A DNA stretch of 64,000 nt from Paenisporosarcina quisquiliarum (GCF_027563315.1 NZ_JAMKBJ010000001.1:372001-436000); one strand, 5' to 3'; shown: positions 26,749-40,133, counted from the first letter of the stretch. Notes: a model not told the origin generated them from the letters alone. Translations and numbers: made by a program.

Positions 26749-26788
<40 letters not shown>

Positions 26789-26860
26789 CTCATGAACCAA
26801 GTATACTTGTAACAGTGAGACAAAAGAAAAAAATGGCTAAAAATCACTTTAAATTAAACT

Positions 26861-26872
26861 GAACGTTTGTTT
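26861..26872. repeat. Downstream copy of a 12-bp direct repeat flanking the LAGLIDADG gene
   Basis: GAACGTTTGTTT here is identical to 25479-25490 and has the same orientation, about 1.38 kb apart. The two copies bracket the LAGLIDADG gene. Both look like LexA half-consensus boxes, so they may be operators or insertion-associated repeats. Confidence 0.5.
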
Positions 26873-26894
26873 ACACGATTTATAAGTAAAAATT

Positions 26895-26921
26895 AAGCTC
26901 AGTTCTTAATGAACCGAGCTT
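26895..26921 (-). terminator. Terminator of sigma/anti-sigma operon
   Basis: AAGCTCAGTTC at 26895-26905 pairs with GAACCGAGCTT at 26911-26921; on the minus strand followed by AATTTTTA. Confidence 0.85.
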
Positions 26922-26933
26922 TAAGATTCCAAA

Positions 26934-28256
26934 TTATTTAGCTGGTGGAATTGGCATTGTTCCTTCTTCAACGTGACTATCGTTATATTCCATCTGATCT
27001 GTGTCATACACATGTTTTTCGTATGTGAATGTGCCGTCATTATTAACTTTTACGGACATAATTTCTTCTCTTACGCCTAAATCTTCAATTACTGGTGTAA
27101 CAACATTGTCACTGATATTCAGTTCATACAGTTTCCCGCCAACTGTCACCATTCCGTGTGAAGCGCCGATAATGACAAATAATCGATTTTCATCAATCCA
27201 TTCAATCTTTTTAGGCGTAAATTGACCGAAATAGTTATCTTTTAGTGCGTAAATGGTTGTTTCACTCGTAGCAAGGTTTTCAATTACTAGCACTGCTTCA
27301 CCTTCTTCGCCAGCAGTTTCACCTTTCCCGTTTATTGTAGCTCTTAGAGAATTATCAGGAGATATTTTCCAGCCCGAATGAAAATCAGCTACATAATTTG
27401 GCATGATTGTTGCCTTAAAATGAGATGGTGTTTGTTCTGGCGGAGAATAAACTGTAATCTGTTCAGTGGTTATAAACACTTCATATTCACCACTGTCTTT
27501 ATTTAATTCAGCGCTTTCCCACTTCACCATCCCATAGTCTTTTACAAAGTATTTTCTAATTCGTGAATCATCATATGAATTTTCTAGAATGAGCACATTT
27601 GAAAAGCTTTCATAATAAGTTGTTACTTCACCTGAAGTATCAATCAAAGTCCAATCTCCATATTGATCACCCAGGTTGAATGGAGCTTTTATGACAATCT
27701 GTATGGGGAACAATTTATTTAGCTCATCAATCGATATTTGTGATGGTGCGGTACCATCAATCATTTCATCGTAAACTAATTCAATCTGGTCCCCGTTTAT
27801 ACGGTATATATGCTTTGTGATTCCACCATCATTAGTAAGGACTTGTTGAACATAAAAATCATTTAACCACAATGTTTGTATGTTTAATCCGCCATTTTCA
27901 AAACCCCCGATAAAATCAACTTCTGACTCCTGTGGGAAAAAGTATTGTTTCAACAGTTCGTAGTATTCACCTTTTTCCAGTACAACTGATTCGGAGTCTT
28001 CTTCATTAGGAGAAACGATTTCTTGAGGTTCCGGTTCATTCAATTGTCCAGGATTTTCGTTCAATACGGATGGGAGTAAATTCATCCCAAGTGCCAAAAC
28101 ACCCGTGATGGCTGCAATCGTTGCATAATATCCCCAATGAATTTTCTTTCCTTCAGGTTGCTGATTCTTTTTCAAGTTTACTTGTTGTTGTACCCGAGCT
28201 GAACGTTCTGATGTATCACCAATCTTAGTGATCAATTGCTGTTTTATATCATTCAT
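26934..28256 (-). CDS. Membrane anti-sigma-like protein cognate to ECF sigma factor
   Basis: 440-residue protein with a cytoplasmic N-terminus of about 45 residues, one membrane helix near 47-65 (ATIAAITGVLALGMNLL) and a large extracytoplasmic domain. The outer part holds repeats resembling a beta-propeller or DUF4652-like domain (IEWIDENRLFVIIGASHG). Its first 8 nt overlap the sigma factor gene, the usual sign of a sigma/anti-sigma pair. The N-terminal stretch lacks a zinc HxxxCxxC motif. Likely signals cell-envelope state to the sigma factor, by analogy only. Confidence 0.75.
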   Translation of the reverse strand: MNDIKQQLITKIGDTSERSARVQQQVNLKKNQQPEGKKIHWGYYATIAAITGVLALGMNLLPSVLNENPGQLNEPEPQEIVSPNEEDSESVVLEKGEYYELLKQYFFPQESEVDFIGGFENGGLNIQTLWLNDFYVQQVLTNDGGITKHIYRINGDQIELVYDEMIDGTAPSQISIDELNKLFPIQIVIKAPFNLGDQYGDWTLIDTSGEVTTYYESFSNVLILENSYDDSRIRKYFVKDYGMVKWESAELNKDSGEYEVFITTEQITVYSPPEQTPSHFKATIMPNYVADFHSGWKISPDNSLRATINGKGETAGEEGEAVLVIENLATSETTIYALKDNYFGQFTPKKIEWIDENRLFVIIGASHGMVTVGGKLYELNISDNVVTPVIEDLGVREEIMSVKVNNDGTFTYEKHVYDTDQMEYNDSHVEEGTMPIPPAK

Positions 28257-28782
28257 GGAAAAGCACCTCCCATTGAATAGTGTGTTTTAATTGATTCTTT
28301 AAAAGGGCTCTCGACTTTTTCAATCTAGTTTTCACCGTATTATCGGAAATCGATAACAGTTGAGCTACTTCCAGTACGGATAACTCCTCGAAATAATAAT
28401 AAATTATCACTTCGCGGTATTTTAAAGGTAACTGTAAAATTGCATCAGCAAGCACCAATTTTTCATCTTCCACAATGATTTTGTCCCGAATTTTCTTTGA
28501 TTGATACAAAAAGCTATTCGTTAATATTTGTTTACGATAACGCCAGCTTTTTAAATAATCTTTGCATTTATTGATCGTCATTTTTGCTAGATACGTCTTT
28601 AAAGATGAGCGTTCTTCAAATTGCTCGAACTTTTGATAATAGGCTAAAAACACATCTTGGACAATATCTTCAGCAGCTGGCCAATCTTTTATATATAAAT
28701 AGGCAAGCCTTAACAAGTAATCGGTATGTTCCTGCATAACCAGTTGAAATTTCTGTTCTGCCAAAAAACTGTTCACCCACAT
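28249..28782 (-). CDS. ECF-type RNA polymerase sigma factor
   Basis: Sigma-70 family, ECF subgroup, 177 residues. Region 2 is seen in YLLRLAYLYIKDWPAAEDIVQDVFLAYY and region 4 in LQLPLKYREVIIYYYFEELSVLEVAQLLSISDNTVKTRL-type sequence (HTH). The start could be ATG 28782 (GGAAGG 8 nt upstream) or GTG 28776. A candidate self-recognised promoter lies upstream. Operon with the membrane protein downstream, which probably restrains it. Regulon unknown. Confidence 0.88.
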   Translation of the reverse strand: MWVNSFLAEQKFQLVMQEHTDYLLRLAYLYIKDWPAAEDIVQDVFLAYYQKFEQFEERSSLKTYLAKMTINKCKDYLKSWRYRKQILTNSFLYQSKKIRDKIIVEDEKLVLADAILQLPLKYREVIIYYYFEELSVLEVAQLLSISDNTVKTRLKKSRALLKNQLKHTIQWEVLFHE

Positions 28783-28805
28783 CCCCCTTCCCTTCCTTTT
28801 ACTAA

Positions 28806-28834
28806 TAGACGATTGCTACTTACAGGACGTTTTC
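28806..28834 (-). promoter_or_regulatory. Candidate ECF autoregulatory promoter
   Basis: On the minus strand, GAAAAC (28829-28834) and CGTCTA (28806-28811) are 17 nt apart, near the TGAAAC-N16-CGTC pattern of Bacillus ECF sigma factors. A sigma-A-like TTGACT...TACATA lies further upstream. Confidence 0.4.
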
Positions 28835-28937
28835 TAAATATGTAAATTAATTTATATTTCAGTCAAGTTGTTTAATTGTACATGAAAAGACTCTTTTAAC
28901 ATTCGGTTTTTCGCAAAATAAAAGTTTGAGATAGAAA

Positions 28938-28969
28938 AAACCGCAGAAATCATACGATTTCTGCGGTTT
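28938..28969. terminator. Terminator overlapping the MFS gene stop
   Basis: AAACCGCAGAAATC at 28938-28951 pairs perfectly with 28956-28969, T-flanked on the minus strand. The MFS stop codon lies in the stem. Confidence 0.85.
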
Positions 28970-30170
28970 GATCATTTGTATCCAATTTAATATTACGTTT
29001 CTTCATTTGAATCAAGAAAACTGTTGTCAGTGACAGGCTGAGAACCCCAAATACTACAACCATCCATTGTAAGCCGATTAAGTCTAACAGTGCGCCAGTT
29101 GCCAATAGTACGACCTGGAAAATCACACGTTCCAACATGTTTCGGAACGAGAAAAATCTGCCGTGAAACGCTTTTGGCATTTGTTTTTGGAAAATTGTCA
29201 TGGCTGTTGGGAAGAAACTACCCACAGCAAAGCCAAATACCGCAAATGCGGTTACCGACAATACTGGACTTGCTGCAAATATCAAGATTAATTCAGCTAC
29301 ACCGATAACGAATGCAAAGAAAAATAATATCGTACTGGTGCTCCATTTATTTGCAATGTACTTTACAACAATTGTACCCAACATGAATGCGATACCTTCT
29401 GCTGCGTAAATTGCCCCTTTTATGGACGAAGAGTCCTGTAACTCACTAATGTTAATGACAAGTAAGTTAAACGAGCCAATGAATAACAAAGGGATTAATG
29501 TCATGACTAATGTCATCATGACCGCTGGATAGGATTTTAAAATTGGGAACACTTCCATGAATCCGCCTTTACCAGGTGAGGCGACTTTTACTTTTGCCTC
29601 TTTTTCTTGACCCTCATCTATACGTAGCATATAAGTAAAAATCAATAAACCAGCATAAGCGATGATGGACATATAGTAGAGCGATTCAAGAGACCAATAA
29701 ACCAATACTACACCTGCAAGGGCGGTACCTATGACACGAGCCATCGTCGCGACATTCATATGCCAGCCATTCATTTGCAGCAATTGATCGTCTTTTACTA
29801 CTAAAGGAATAGTCGCCTGCAAGGCTGGGAAATAGAATGCTGCTGACAATTGAATGCTAATCATAAAGGCGACCATCCACCAGATAGAGCCTGTTCCGAT
29901 CGCAATCAGCATAAAGCTCACACTGATCATGCGTCCAAATCCTGAAATCAAGAGTACTGTTTTTTTCTTCGATTGATCAATAATTTTACCAGCAAATGGC
30001 CCAGCTAGTATTCCAGCCAGTAAACCGATTGCCATAATAACTGACTTCAGGAAATCGGAAGGAATTCGTTCTTGCATAAACTCCAGATTTCCAATAATTC
30101 CGGTCCAAAGTCCAAGACCCGCAATCATTTCCCCAACTAAAATAATCCAAACGTTACGATTCTTCCACAT
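28950..30170 (-). CDS. MFS transporter
   Basis: Major facilitator superfamily permease, about 406 residues with twelve predicted helices. The loop 2-3 motif A reads GPFAGKIIDQSKKKTV, matching the drug-efflux and macrolide-efflux (MefA-like) groups. ATG 30170 (MWKNRNVW) is chosen because AGGGGAAG lies just upstream; the Met at 30191 has no SD. It sits between parC and the sigma-factor operon and has its own terminator. Export substrate unknown. Confidence 0.85.
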   Translation of the reverse strand: MWKNRNVWIILVGEMIAGLGLWTGIIGNLEFMQERIPSDFLKSVIMAIGLLAGILAGPFAGKIIDQSKKKTVLLISGFGRMISVSFMLIAIGTGSIWWMVAFMISIQLSAAFYFPALQATIPLVVKDDQLLQMNGWHMNVATMARVIGTALAGVVLVYWSLESLYYMSIIAYAGLLIFTYMLRIDEGQEKEAKVKVASPGKGGFMEVFPILKSYPAVMMTLVMTLIPLLFIGSFNLLVINISELQDSSSIKGAIYAAEGIAFMLGTIVVKYIANKWSTSTILFFFAFVIGVAELILIFAASPVLSVTAFAVFGFAVGSFFPTAMTIFQKQMPKAFHGRFFSFRNMLERVIFQVVLLATGALLDLIGLQWMVVVFGVLSLSLTTVFLIQMKKRNIKLDTNDQTAEIV

Positions 30171-30183
30171 AACTTCCCCTGTA

Positions 30184-30219
30184 TACAACAAAGGAAGCCA
30201 TTACAGCTTCCTTGTTGTA
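30184..30219. terminator. Hairpin between parC and MFS gene
   Basis: TACAACAAAGGAAGC at 30184-30198 pairs, with one bulged A, with 30206-30219. A T run is missing on the minus strand, so it may be a weak parC terminator or an RNA-stability element. Confidence 0.6.
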
Positions 30220-30225
30220 CCCCTT

Positions 30226-34718
<4,493 letters not shown>

Positions 34719-34844
34719 CTATGATCAACTCGTAATTTAATAGGGGAAATGAAAGTTCCCGGAAAGCGTTGTGACAGGTTGTGACACATGATAAACTAAT
34801 TGTAGATATTAAGAGTTCGTACTAATTTATCAAAGGAGCACTTT

Positions 34845-35450
34845 ATGAATACTGTTATCGCTATTTTACTAGCTTATTTGCTAGGATCTATTCCATCCGC
34901 TTTATGGATTGGGAAACTTTTTTACAATACGGATATTCGTCAACATGGCAGTGGAAATTTAGGTGGAACAAATACTTTCCGTACTTTAGGTCTAAAAGCC
35001 GGATTAGTTGTATCGATTTTGGACATTTTAAAAGGAACGGCAGCTACTTGTCTTCCATTTATTCCTTTCTTTGCAGATACAGGCATTCACCCGTTGTTTT
35101 TAGGCGTTTTAGCCGTGGTTGGTCATATGTATCCTATCTTTGCGAACTTCAAAGGAGGCAAGGCTGTAGCCACGTCTGGCGGGATTCTGTTAGGTTATCA
35201 TTGGCCGATTTTTATTTTAATGCTACTTTCTTTCTTTATTGTGTTGAAACTTTCGAAAATGGTCTCACTGACGTCGATGGTGCTTGGAGTGATTGCTCTG
35301 CTCTATACCGTCATTTATAACATTTTCTTTGAAACTGATATACCTTTATTGGTCGTGATTATTTTGCTTACGTCATTCATTCTTTACCGACATCGCGCCA
35401 ATATCGCCCGTATCAAAGCGGGAACCGAGCCAAAAGTGAAGTGGATATAA
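34845..35450 (+). CDS. plsY: Glycerol-3-phosphate acyltransferase PlsY
   Basis: Integral membrane acyl-phosphate:glycerol-3-phosphate acyltransferase, 201 residues, first acylation of phospholipid synthesis. Conserved motifs: SIPSALWIGK, GSGNLGGTNTFR, and FKGGKAVATSGG, plus a basic C-terminus (HRANIARIKAGTEPK). At least five membrane helices. AAAGGAG precedes the ATG. Divergent from parE. The B. subtilis name is yneS. A 10-bp direct repeat GTTGTGACAG/GTTGTGACAC lies 60-80 nt upstream. Confidence 0.95.
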   Translation: MNTVIAILLAYLLGSIPSALWIGKLFYNTDIRQHGSGNLGGTNTFRTLGLKAGLVVSILDILKGTAATCLPFIPFFADTGIHPLFLGVLAVVGHMYPIFANFKGGKAVATSGGILLGYHWPIFILMLLSFFIVLKLSKMVSLTSMVLGVIALLYTVIYNIFFETDIPLLVVIILLTSFILYRHRANIARIKAGTEPKVKWI

Positions 35451-35485
35451 TACAATACGATTAGACCACGAAAGGTTGGTGTCGC

Positions 35486-35776
35486 ATGAAGATTATAATT
35501 TCACCAGAAGCAAAGCAATGGTTTAAAGAAGACATGGAAGCAAAAAGCGGCGAATATATTCGATTTTACGCCCGCTACGGTGGTTCAAGTTCGCTCCACG
35601 AAGGCTTTTCACTCGGTGTAACGAAAGAACAACCGCTGGACCTAGCCATTGAGTTAGTGGAAGATGATATTCACTTTTACATTGAAGACCGAGATATTTG
35701 GTATTTTGATGGCCATGATTTACATGTTAATGTTGATCCTAAACGAAAAGAGCTTACATATTCATACGAGAAATAA
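35486..35776 (+). CDS. yneR: HesB/YneR family protein
   Basis: A 96-residue protein with the IscA/HesB-like fold. Its N-terminus MKIIISPEAKQWFKEDM and the GFSLGV and FYIEDRDIWYFDGHDL stretches match B. subtilis YneR. The three cysteines that bind Fe-S clusters in IscA are missing, so a carrier role is doubtful. It follows plsY by 36 nt in the same direction and ends at a terminator. Function unknown. Confidence 0.87.
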   Translation: MKIIISPEAKQWFKEDMEAKSGEYIRFYARYGGSSSLHEGFSLGVTKEQPLDLAIELVEDDIHFYIEDRDIWYFDGHDLHVNVDPKRKELTYSYEK

Positions 35777-35778
35777 AA

Positions 35779-35815
35779 CAAAGCAGACGGTTTTTAGTAC
35801 GTCTGCTTTGTCTTA
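35779..35815. terminator. Terminator after yneR
   Basis: CAAAGCAGACG at 35779-35789 pairs with CGTCTGCTTTG at 35800-35810, then TCTTATTTTT. Confidence 0.9.
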
Positions 35816-35834
35816 TTTTTCATGCAACCTTTCG

Positions 35835-36029
35835 CTAAAGCTCTCTAAAAATCGTTTCATCCCCTTCTTCTTTGTTCTTTCTCCTGATTTTCTCTCTCTC
35901 TATTTTTTTAATTAGGTTTTTCAACAATTGATCAGCCAAATCAATTTGTTTTTTTTCCTCTTTTTTAATTATTTCTAATGCTTTTAACATGGGATCCTTC
36001 TTTGAAAACCATTTAAATTTTTTCCTCAC
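35835..36029 (-). CDS. Small highly basic helical protein
   Basis: A 64-residue protein, nearly all charged helix: FSKKDPMLKALEIIKKEEKK then long KNLIKKIEREKIRRKNKEE runs. Coiled-coil character, no membrane segment, no Cys. GTG start at 36029 with AAAGGAG 8 nt upstream supports real translation. It lies between the converging yneR and yneQ neighbourhoods. I do not recognise a family; nucleic-acid binding is possible from the charge alone. Confidence 0.55.
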   Translation of the reverse strand: MRKKFKWFSKKDPMLKALEIIKKEEKKQIDLADQLLKNLIKKIEREKIRRKNKEEGDETIFREL

Positions 36030-36171
36030 TTTTCCTCTCCTTTAAGCATCTCTTTTTTTATAAAATTCGATTGACTTTGTTGATAAGGAGTTTCTTTGTA
36101 GATGCTTTGTTTCCTGAACGGACATTTAAATGTAAAGGTTGCCACTATACCTATTGATATGTGAAATAAGC

Positions 36172-36211
36172 AAAAAATCCACTAAGAGTGTACACTCCTA
36201 GTGGATTTTTT
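36172..36211. terminator. Bidirectional terminator next to yneQ
   Basis: AAAAAATCCACTA at 36172-36184 pairs with 36199-36211. T runs exist in both directions; it directly follows the yneQ stop. Confidence 0.88.
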
Positions 36212-36511
36212 CTAATTGGCAAAGCGTTGCAAATGATTCAGCATATTTTCTTTGCGTAAAATCGCTTCCTGATGCTTTCCGAATAAATCAAAATGCGGAT
36301 ACGCTTCCTTGTAGTCAATCCACTCTGGCTTTAGACCATATTGCTTTCCCCACTTGATTAAGCGTTCAACATCTGCACAACCGACTTTCGTTACGGTCTT
36401 GCAACCCGGAAATCGATCATCCAGCCAGTAATGGGTCAGAAATGCAATTTCGCCTCTACTGACAGCTTCTTTCCAAGCGACTAACTCATGACGTTTCAAT
36501 CCAAAAGCCAT
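36212..36511 (-). CDS. yneQ: YneQ family protein
   Basis: Soluble protein of about 99 residues resembling B. subtilis YneQ: MAFGLKRHELVAWK, IAFLTHYWLDDRFPGCKTVTKVGC and KWGKQYGLKPEWIDY. The HYWLDDRFP and the two Cys suggest a metal or nucleic-acid binding role, unproven. ATG 36511 shares its A with the thioesterase stop (TGATG), so the two are coupled. The upstream in-frame Met at 36553 lies within the thioesterase gene and is less likely. Confidence 0.83.
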   Translation of the reverse strand: MAFGLKRHELVAWKEAVSRGEIAFLTHYWLDDRFPGCKTVTKVGCADVERLIKWGKQYGLKPEWIDYKEAYPHFDLFGKHQEAILRKENMLNHLQRFAN

Positions 36512-36936
36512 CAGCTCTTCACCTTGGCGATTTCTGCATATGTAGCGTCCCACTCCGCATTCACTTTCTTAAGAGACACGGGTCGGAACGTTTCTTTTTT
36601 TACCAATACATGTTCTGACTTCGCTGTTGCTGCTATCGTACCATCAGCATGTAAAATCTCATACCCATAAGTCGTACGAAGTTTTCCATGAGACTCGACC
36701 CACGTGCGAACAGTCGCTTTCTGACCATATTTCATTGACGCTTTATATTGGATCGTCAAATCCGTCACTGGAGATAAATAGCCTTCACTTTCCAAACCGG
36801 CATAAGTGTAGCCTAAATCTTCAATCAGATTCGTTCTGCCGATTTCCATCCACACCAAATAGTTTGCGTGATAAACAACACCCATTTGATCGGTTTCGGC
36901 ATAACGAATTTCAATTTCTTTTTCACTTACAAACAT
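36511..36936 (-). CDS. yneP: Acyl-CoA thioesterase, hotdog fold (YneP)
   Basis: 4-hydroxybenzoyl-CoA thioesterase/YbgC-type hotdog enzyme of about 141 residues. The catalytic Asp is in RYAETDQMGVVYHANYL, the diagnostic motif. Start ATG 36936 has AGAGGTGAG upstream; Met 36957 lacks one. Only 48 nt and no terminator separate it from the acyl-CoA ligase gene, so the acyl-CoA operon probably reads into yneP-yneQ. In B. subtilis yneP sits between citB and yneQ without that operon. Confidence 0.87.
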   Translation of the reverse strand: MFVSEKEIEIRYAETDQMGVVYHANYLVWMEIGRTNLIEDLGYTYAGLESEGYLSPVTDLTIQYKASMKYGQKATVRTWVESHGKLRTTYGYEILHADGTIAATAKSEHVLVKKETFRPVSLKKVNAEWDATYAEIAKVKS

Positions 36937-36984
36937 GTTGCTCACCTCTTGCACCATTATACAAAATTGAGCAAGAAAAAGCAG

Positions 36985-38469
36985 TTACACGACATTCAAG
37001 GCAGACAGTTGCTTCTTATCAATTTTCCCTACATGCGTTTTCGGCAGCTCAGGTAACACCACAAACTTTTTAGGGATTTTATAGCCTCCTAAAAACTGAC
37101 GGCAATGGTCGGTCAATAGATTTTCTTCAAAATTAGCAGCGTCACTCATTGAAACAAATGCTGTAACAACTTCCCCCCACTTCCCATCTGGTAAACCAAT
37201 GACAGCCGCTTCCCTGACAGTACGATGCATGAGAAGGCAATGTTCAATTTCCTGGGGATAGACGTTCTCTCCACCGGTAACAATCATGTCTTTTTTTCGT
37301 CCGACGATGTACGTATCACCGGCTTCATCGATTCTAGCCAAATCGCCAGTTTTCAGCCACTCGTTAGCCATTGTCGCTGCGGTTTCATTAGCGTTGCGCC
37401 AATAGCCCTTGAACACATGCCTCCCACGTATCCAAAGCTCTCCTACTTCCCCGATTGAGACCGGTTGATGGTTATCTGAGACAATCAATGTATCAACAAA
37501 TTGCATGCTCTTGCCGACAGAGCCTCTTTTGACTTTTGCGACTTCGACATCGATCACAAAATTATTCGGTCCCGCTTCAGTAAGACCATAACCTTCTTTA
37601 AACGGTAACCCTTTGGTGTCGAATTTTTCATAAATCGTGACCGGGCAAGGAGCACCGCCGGACAGAAACACACGTACATCAGGAAAATCATTCGTTCTGA
37701 ACGTTTCCGTCTGTGTCATTAATTGATACATCGTTGGGACGAACAAGGAAATGGTGGCTTTACGCTTCAGTATTTCCGTCAAAGCCTCTTCTGCATCAAA
37801 TCGATGACCGATGACCACTGTTCCTCCCGCCATGAGGATTGGGATTGATAAAGCATTCAAGCCCCCTGTATGGAAAAGAGGCATATAGTTAACGGTGCAA
37901 TCCTTTTCAGACAACCCCCAGCTTACGATTGTATTCATCGCATTCCAGTTAACGTTGTCATAGGACAGTAAAACTCCTTTAGGTTTCCCTGTCGTACCTC
38001 CTGTATAAATCATCATCCACGGTTCATCTACTGAGACACAACGGATATCGTCTGTATTAAATAAACAAGGGGTACTTGTGATAAGTAATTCCCGTTTCAG
38101 GACTTTCTTGACCATTAAGGAAGATGCCATACTGCCGTATGAATCGTCCGTTATGAGAATCGATGGCTCACAATTAGCCAGAATATCCGCGAGTTCATGT
38201 GGGCTTAATCTGAAATTCAAAGGGACATAAATATAACCTTTCAATCCGCACGCAAATAATATGGCAAGCAACTCGGGATGATTCGCAGCAAGTACCGCCA
38301 CCCGGTCGCCTTGTTGCAAATTCTCGTCAGATAAGCGTTGTGCCCACTGTTCAATAAGACGAGCAAATTGAGCATATGTCCACTGCTTGCCACTATCGAT
38401 ATCAACACAGGCAAGGCGAGAAGGCGCCATTTGTGCTCGTTTTAAAAACCAGGATTGATCATTATACAT
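36985..38469 (-). CDS. Acyl-CoA synthetase (class I adenylate-forming)
   Basis: AMP-forming acyl-CoA ligase of 494 residues. The P-loop is MIYTGGTTGKPKGV, later motifs are GYGLTEAGP, the A8 hinge GDLARIDEAGD, YIVGRKKDMIVTGGENVYPQEIE, and the C-terminal lysine in KTHVGKIDKKQL. Best matches are long- or medium-chain fatty acid and carboxylate CoA ligases. Activates the acid imported or released by the partner genes. Last gene of the LIV/acyl operon proper, running on into yneP. Confidence 0.9.
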   Translation of the reverse strand: MYNDQSWFLKRAQMAPSRLACVDIDSGKQWTYAQFARLIEQWAQRLSDENLQQGDRVAVLAANHPELLAILFACGLKGYIYVPLNFRLSPHELADILANCEPSILITDDSYGSMASSLMVKKVLKRELLITSTPCLFNTDDIRCVSVDEPWMMIYTGGTTGKPKGVLLSYDNVNWNAMNTIVSWGLSEKDCTVNYMPLFHTGGLNALSIPILMAGGTVVIGHRFDAEEALTEILKRKATISLFVPTMYQLMTQTETFRTNDFPDVRVFLSGGAPCPVTIYEKFDTKGLPFKEGYGLTEAGPNNFVIDVEVAKVKRGSVGKSMQFVDTLIVSDNHQPVSIGEVGELWIRGRHVFKGYWRNANETAATMANEWLKTGDLARIDEAGDTYIVGRKKDMIVTGGENVYPQEIEHCLLMHRTVREAAVIGLPDGKWGEVVTAFVSMSDAANFEENLLTDHCRQFLGGYKIPKKFVVLPELPKTHVGKIDKKQLSALNVV

Positions 38470-38485
38470 ATGTACCCTACCTTTC

Positions 38486-39226
38486 TTACATCATGATGCC
38501 ACCGTCAACATGCAGTACATGCCCATGTACATAATCCGATTCTGACGAGGCAAGAAATAAATACGCATTGGCAATATCTTGCGGTACAGCCAGACGCTGC
38601 AATGCTACAATCGACTTCATTTGGTCGATGATTTTATCCGGCATTTTTTCGACCATTGCCGTCAAGGTGAAACCTGGAGCTACCGCATTGACATTAATGC
38701 CTTTACGGCCCAGTTCTTTTGCCCATGATTTGGTCATGCCAACGACTGCTGCTTTTGATGCGGCATAATTTGTCTGACCCACATTTCCGTACACGCCACT
38801 AACAGAGGAGGTATTGATGATTTTCCCTTTCCCTTTTTCAATCAAATGCGGCAATACACTTTGTGTACAATTAAAGACACCCGTTAAATTGACATCCAGG
38901 ACTCGCTGGAAATCGGCCATCTCCATTTTGGCGAGCATTGCATCTCTGGTTATGCCTGCATTATTCACTAAGATATCAATGCCTCCGTAAATATCTACCG
39001 CCTGTGTAACCATGTTCTTGACACTGTCTCGATCTGCCACATCTACTTGAACAAACGTCACGTCATGGCCTTGCTCTCTTAACTCTTCTGCAGCTTTCGC
39101 TCCGGTCGATTTATCATAGTCTGCCAAAATGATGCGAGCTCCTTCTTGTGCAAAGCGTTCGACCGCTGCATAGCCAATCCCATTTGCGCCACCGGTGATA
39201 ATAGCAACTTGCCTTTCTAAACGCAT
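38486..39226 (-). CDS. SDR family 3-oxoacyl reductase (FabG/PhaB-like)
   Basis: Classical short-chain dehydrogenase, 246 residues. NAD(P) motif TGGANGIG, NNAG at about residue 90, catalytic Ser in NTSSVSGVYG, Tyr-Lys in YAASKAAV, and DGGIMM at the C-terminus. Typical of 3-oxoacyl-ACP or acetoacetyl-CoA reductases. Position 39-40 kb beside the depolymerase-like hydrolase suggests 3-hydroxyacyl-CoA oxidation or reduction. 17 nt from the ligase gene. Confidence 0.88.
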   Translation of the reverse strand: MRLERQVAIITGGANGIGYAAVERFAQEGARIILADYDKSTGAKAAEELREQGHDVTFVQVDVADRDSVKNMVTQAVDIYGGIDILVNNAGITRDAMLAKMEMADFQRVLDVNLTGVFNCTQSVLPHLIEKGKGKIINTSSVSGVYGNVGQTNYAASKAAVVGMTKSWAKELGRKGINVNAVAPGFTLTAMVEKMPDKIIDQMKSIVALQRLAVPQDIANAYLFLASSESDYVHGHVLHVDGGIMM

Positions 39227-39237
39227 ATCTTCATCTC

Positions 39238-40122
39238 CTACCCTAAAAATTCTTCGATTCGTTGTGTTAATTGTGGCATGTCATCGATAAGTGGAGAATG
39301 CCCACTATTGGTTAATGGGATATACGTAGCGTTGTCCCCCAAGTCTTCAACGATTTCTTGTGTCATTGCTTCAGAAACGACATAATCGCGATCCCCTCTT
39401 AAAATGAGGACCGGAATGTTGATATCCTTTGCTTGATTCGTTCCTTGACTTAGTCCGTTATGCAGATTGCTGATATTAAAAGTGTTTAATGAATGATAGA
39501 CGTCCGCGAGATTACGTTGCGTGAGCATATCCGTAACATATTCATCATATTTTTTCTCTTCAGGCTGGTTATGAGAATAGATCAGCGCATTCCAGAGTCC
39601 TATAAGCCCTTCACGGTTTTGCGAATCGTATAAACCTTGTACGGCTTTAGTTTTTCCAGCATCGTTTTCCACTTCTTCAATGGTTTGAAGACGAGTTTGA
39701 AAATCAGGTGTCCCATCAGGATTTGTTCCGAAGAATGGATAGCCACGGGTTGATGCGGAAGCGAGCAGGACAAGTTTCTCACAATATTCAGGGTTGTCAG
39801 CGACAAATTGCATGCAGATTGCGCCACCTGTTGACCAACCGATTAAATGAAAAGTTTCAAGTCCAAGAGCATCAACGAAACCTTTCAAGTCTGAAGCAAA
39901 GTCACCAATTCCTTGAATGCGTGTATGGTAGCTCGACTCACCGAATCCTCTCAAATCAAGCGCATACAATTTATACTTCGGATCAAGAGCATCCATGAGC
40001 ACATCCCAGTGCTGAGAAGAAGTCATATTCCCATGAACAAGGACGACGACTTGCTCTCCGCCGTATCGTTCACGGTATGAAATTGTTTCGCCGTTATCGA
40101 GTAATATTTTTTGCATTGCCAT
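39238..40122 (-). CDS. Alpha/beta hydrolase, similar to intracellular scl-PHA depolymerase
   Basis: Alpha/beta hydrolase of 294 residues without signal peptide. HGNMTSSQHWD oxyanion motif, nucleophile elbow GWSTGG, acidic residue in LRGDRDYVV and catalytic His in NSGHSPLID. The N-terminal half and the DLRGFGES segment resemble the Bacillus intracellular short-chain-length polyhydroxyalkanoate depolymerase group, with a GWSxGG box. A general esterase is the alternative. Between KAS III-like and SDR genes with 11-nt spacing on each side. Confidence 0.8.
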   Translation of the reverse strand: MAMQKILLDNGETISYRERYGGEQVVVLVHGNMTSSQHWDVLMDALDPKYKLYALDLRGFGESSYHTRIQGIGDFASDLKGFVDALGLETFHLIGWSTGGAICMQFVADNPEYCEKLVLLASASTRGYPFFGTNPDGTPDFQTRLQTIEEVENDAGKTKAVQGLYDSQNREGLIGLWNALIYSHNQPEEKKYDEYVTDMLTQRNLADVYHSLNTFNISNLHNGLSQGTNQAKDINIPVLILRGDRDYVVSEAMTQEIVEDLGDNATYIPLTNSGHSPLIDDMPQLTQRIEEFLG

Positions 40123-40133
40123 TTACACTCCCC

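Noticed and set aside
36985-38469. Acyl-CoA ligase as menE
   Set aside because: No menaquinone genes are near; neighbours are LIV transport, SDR and hydrolase genes.
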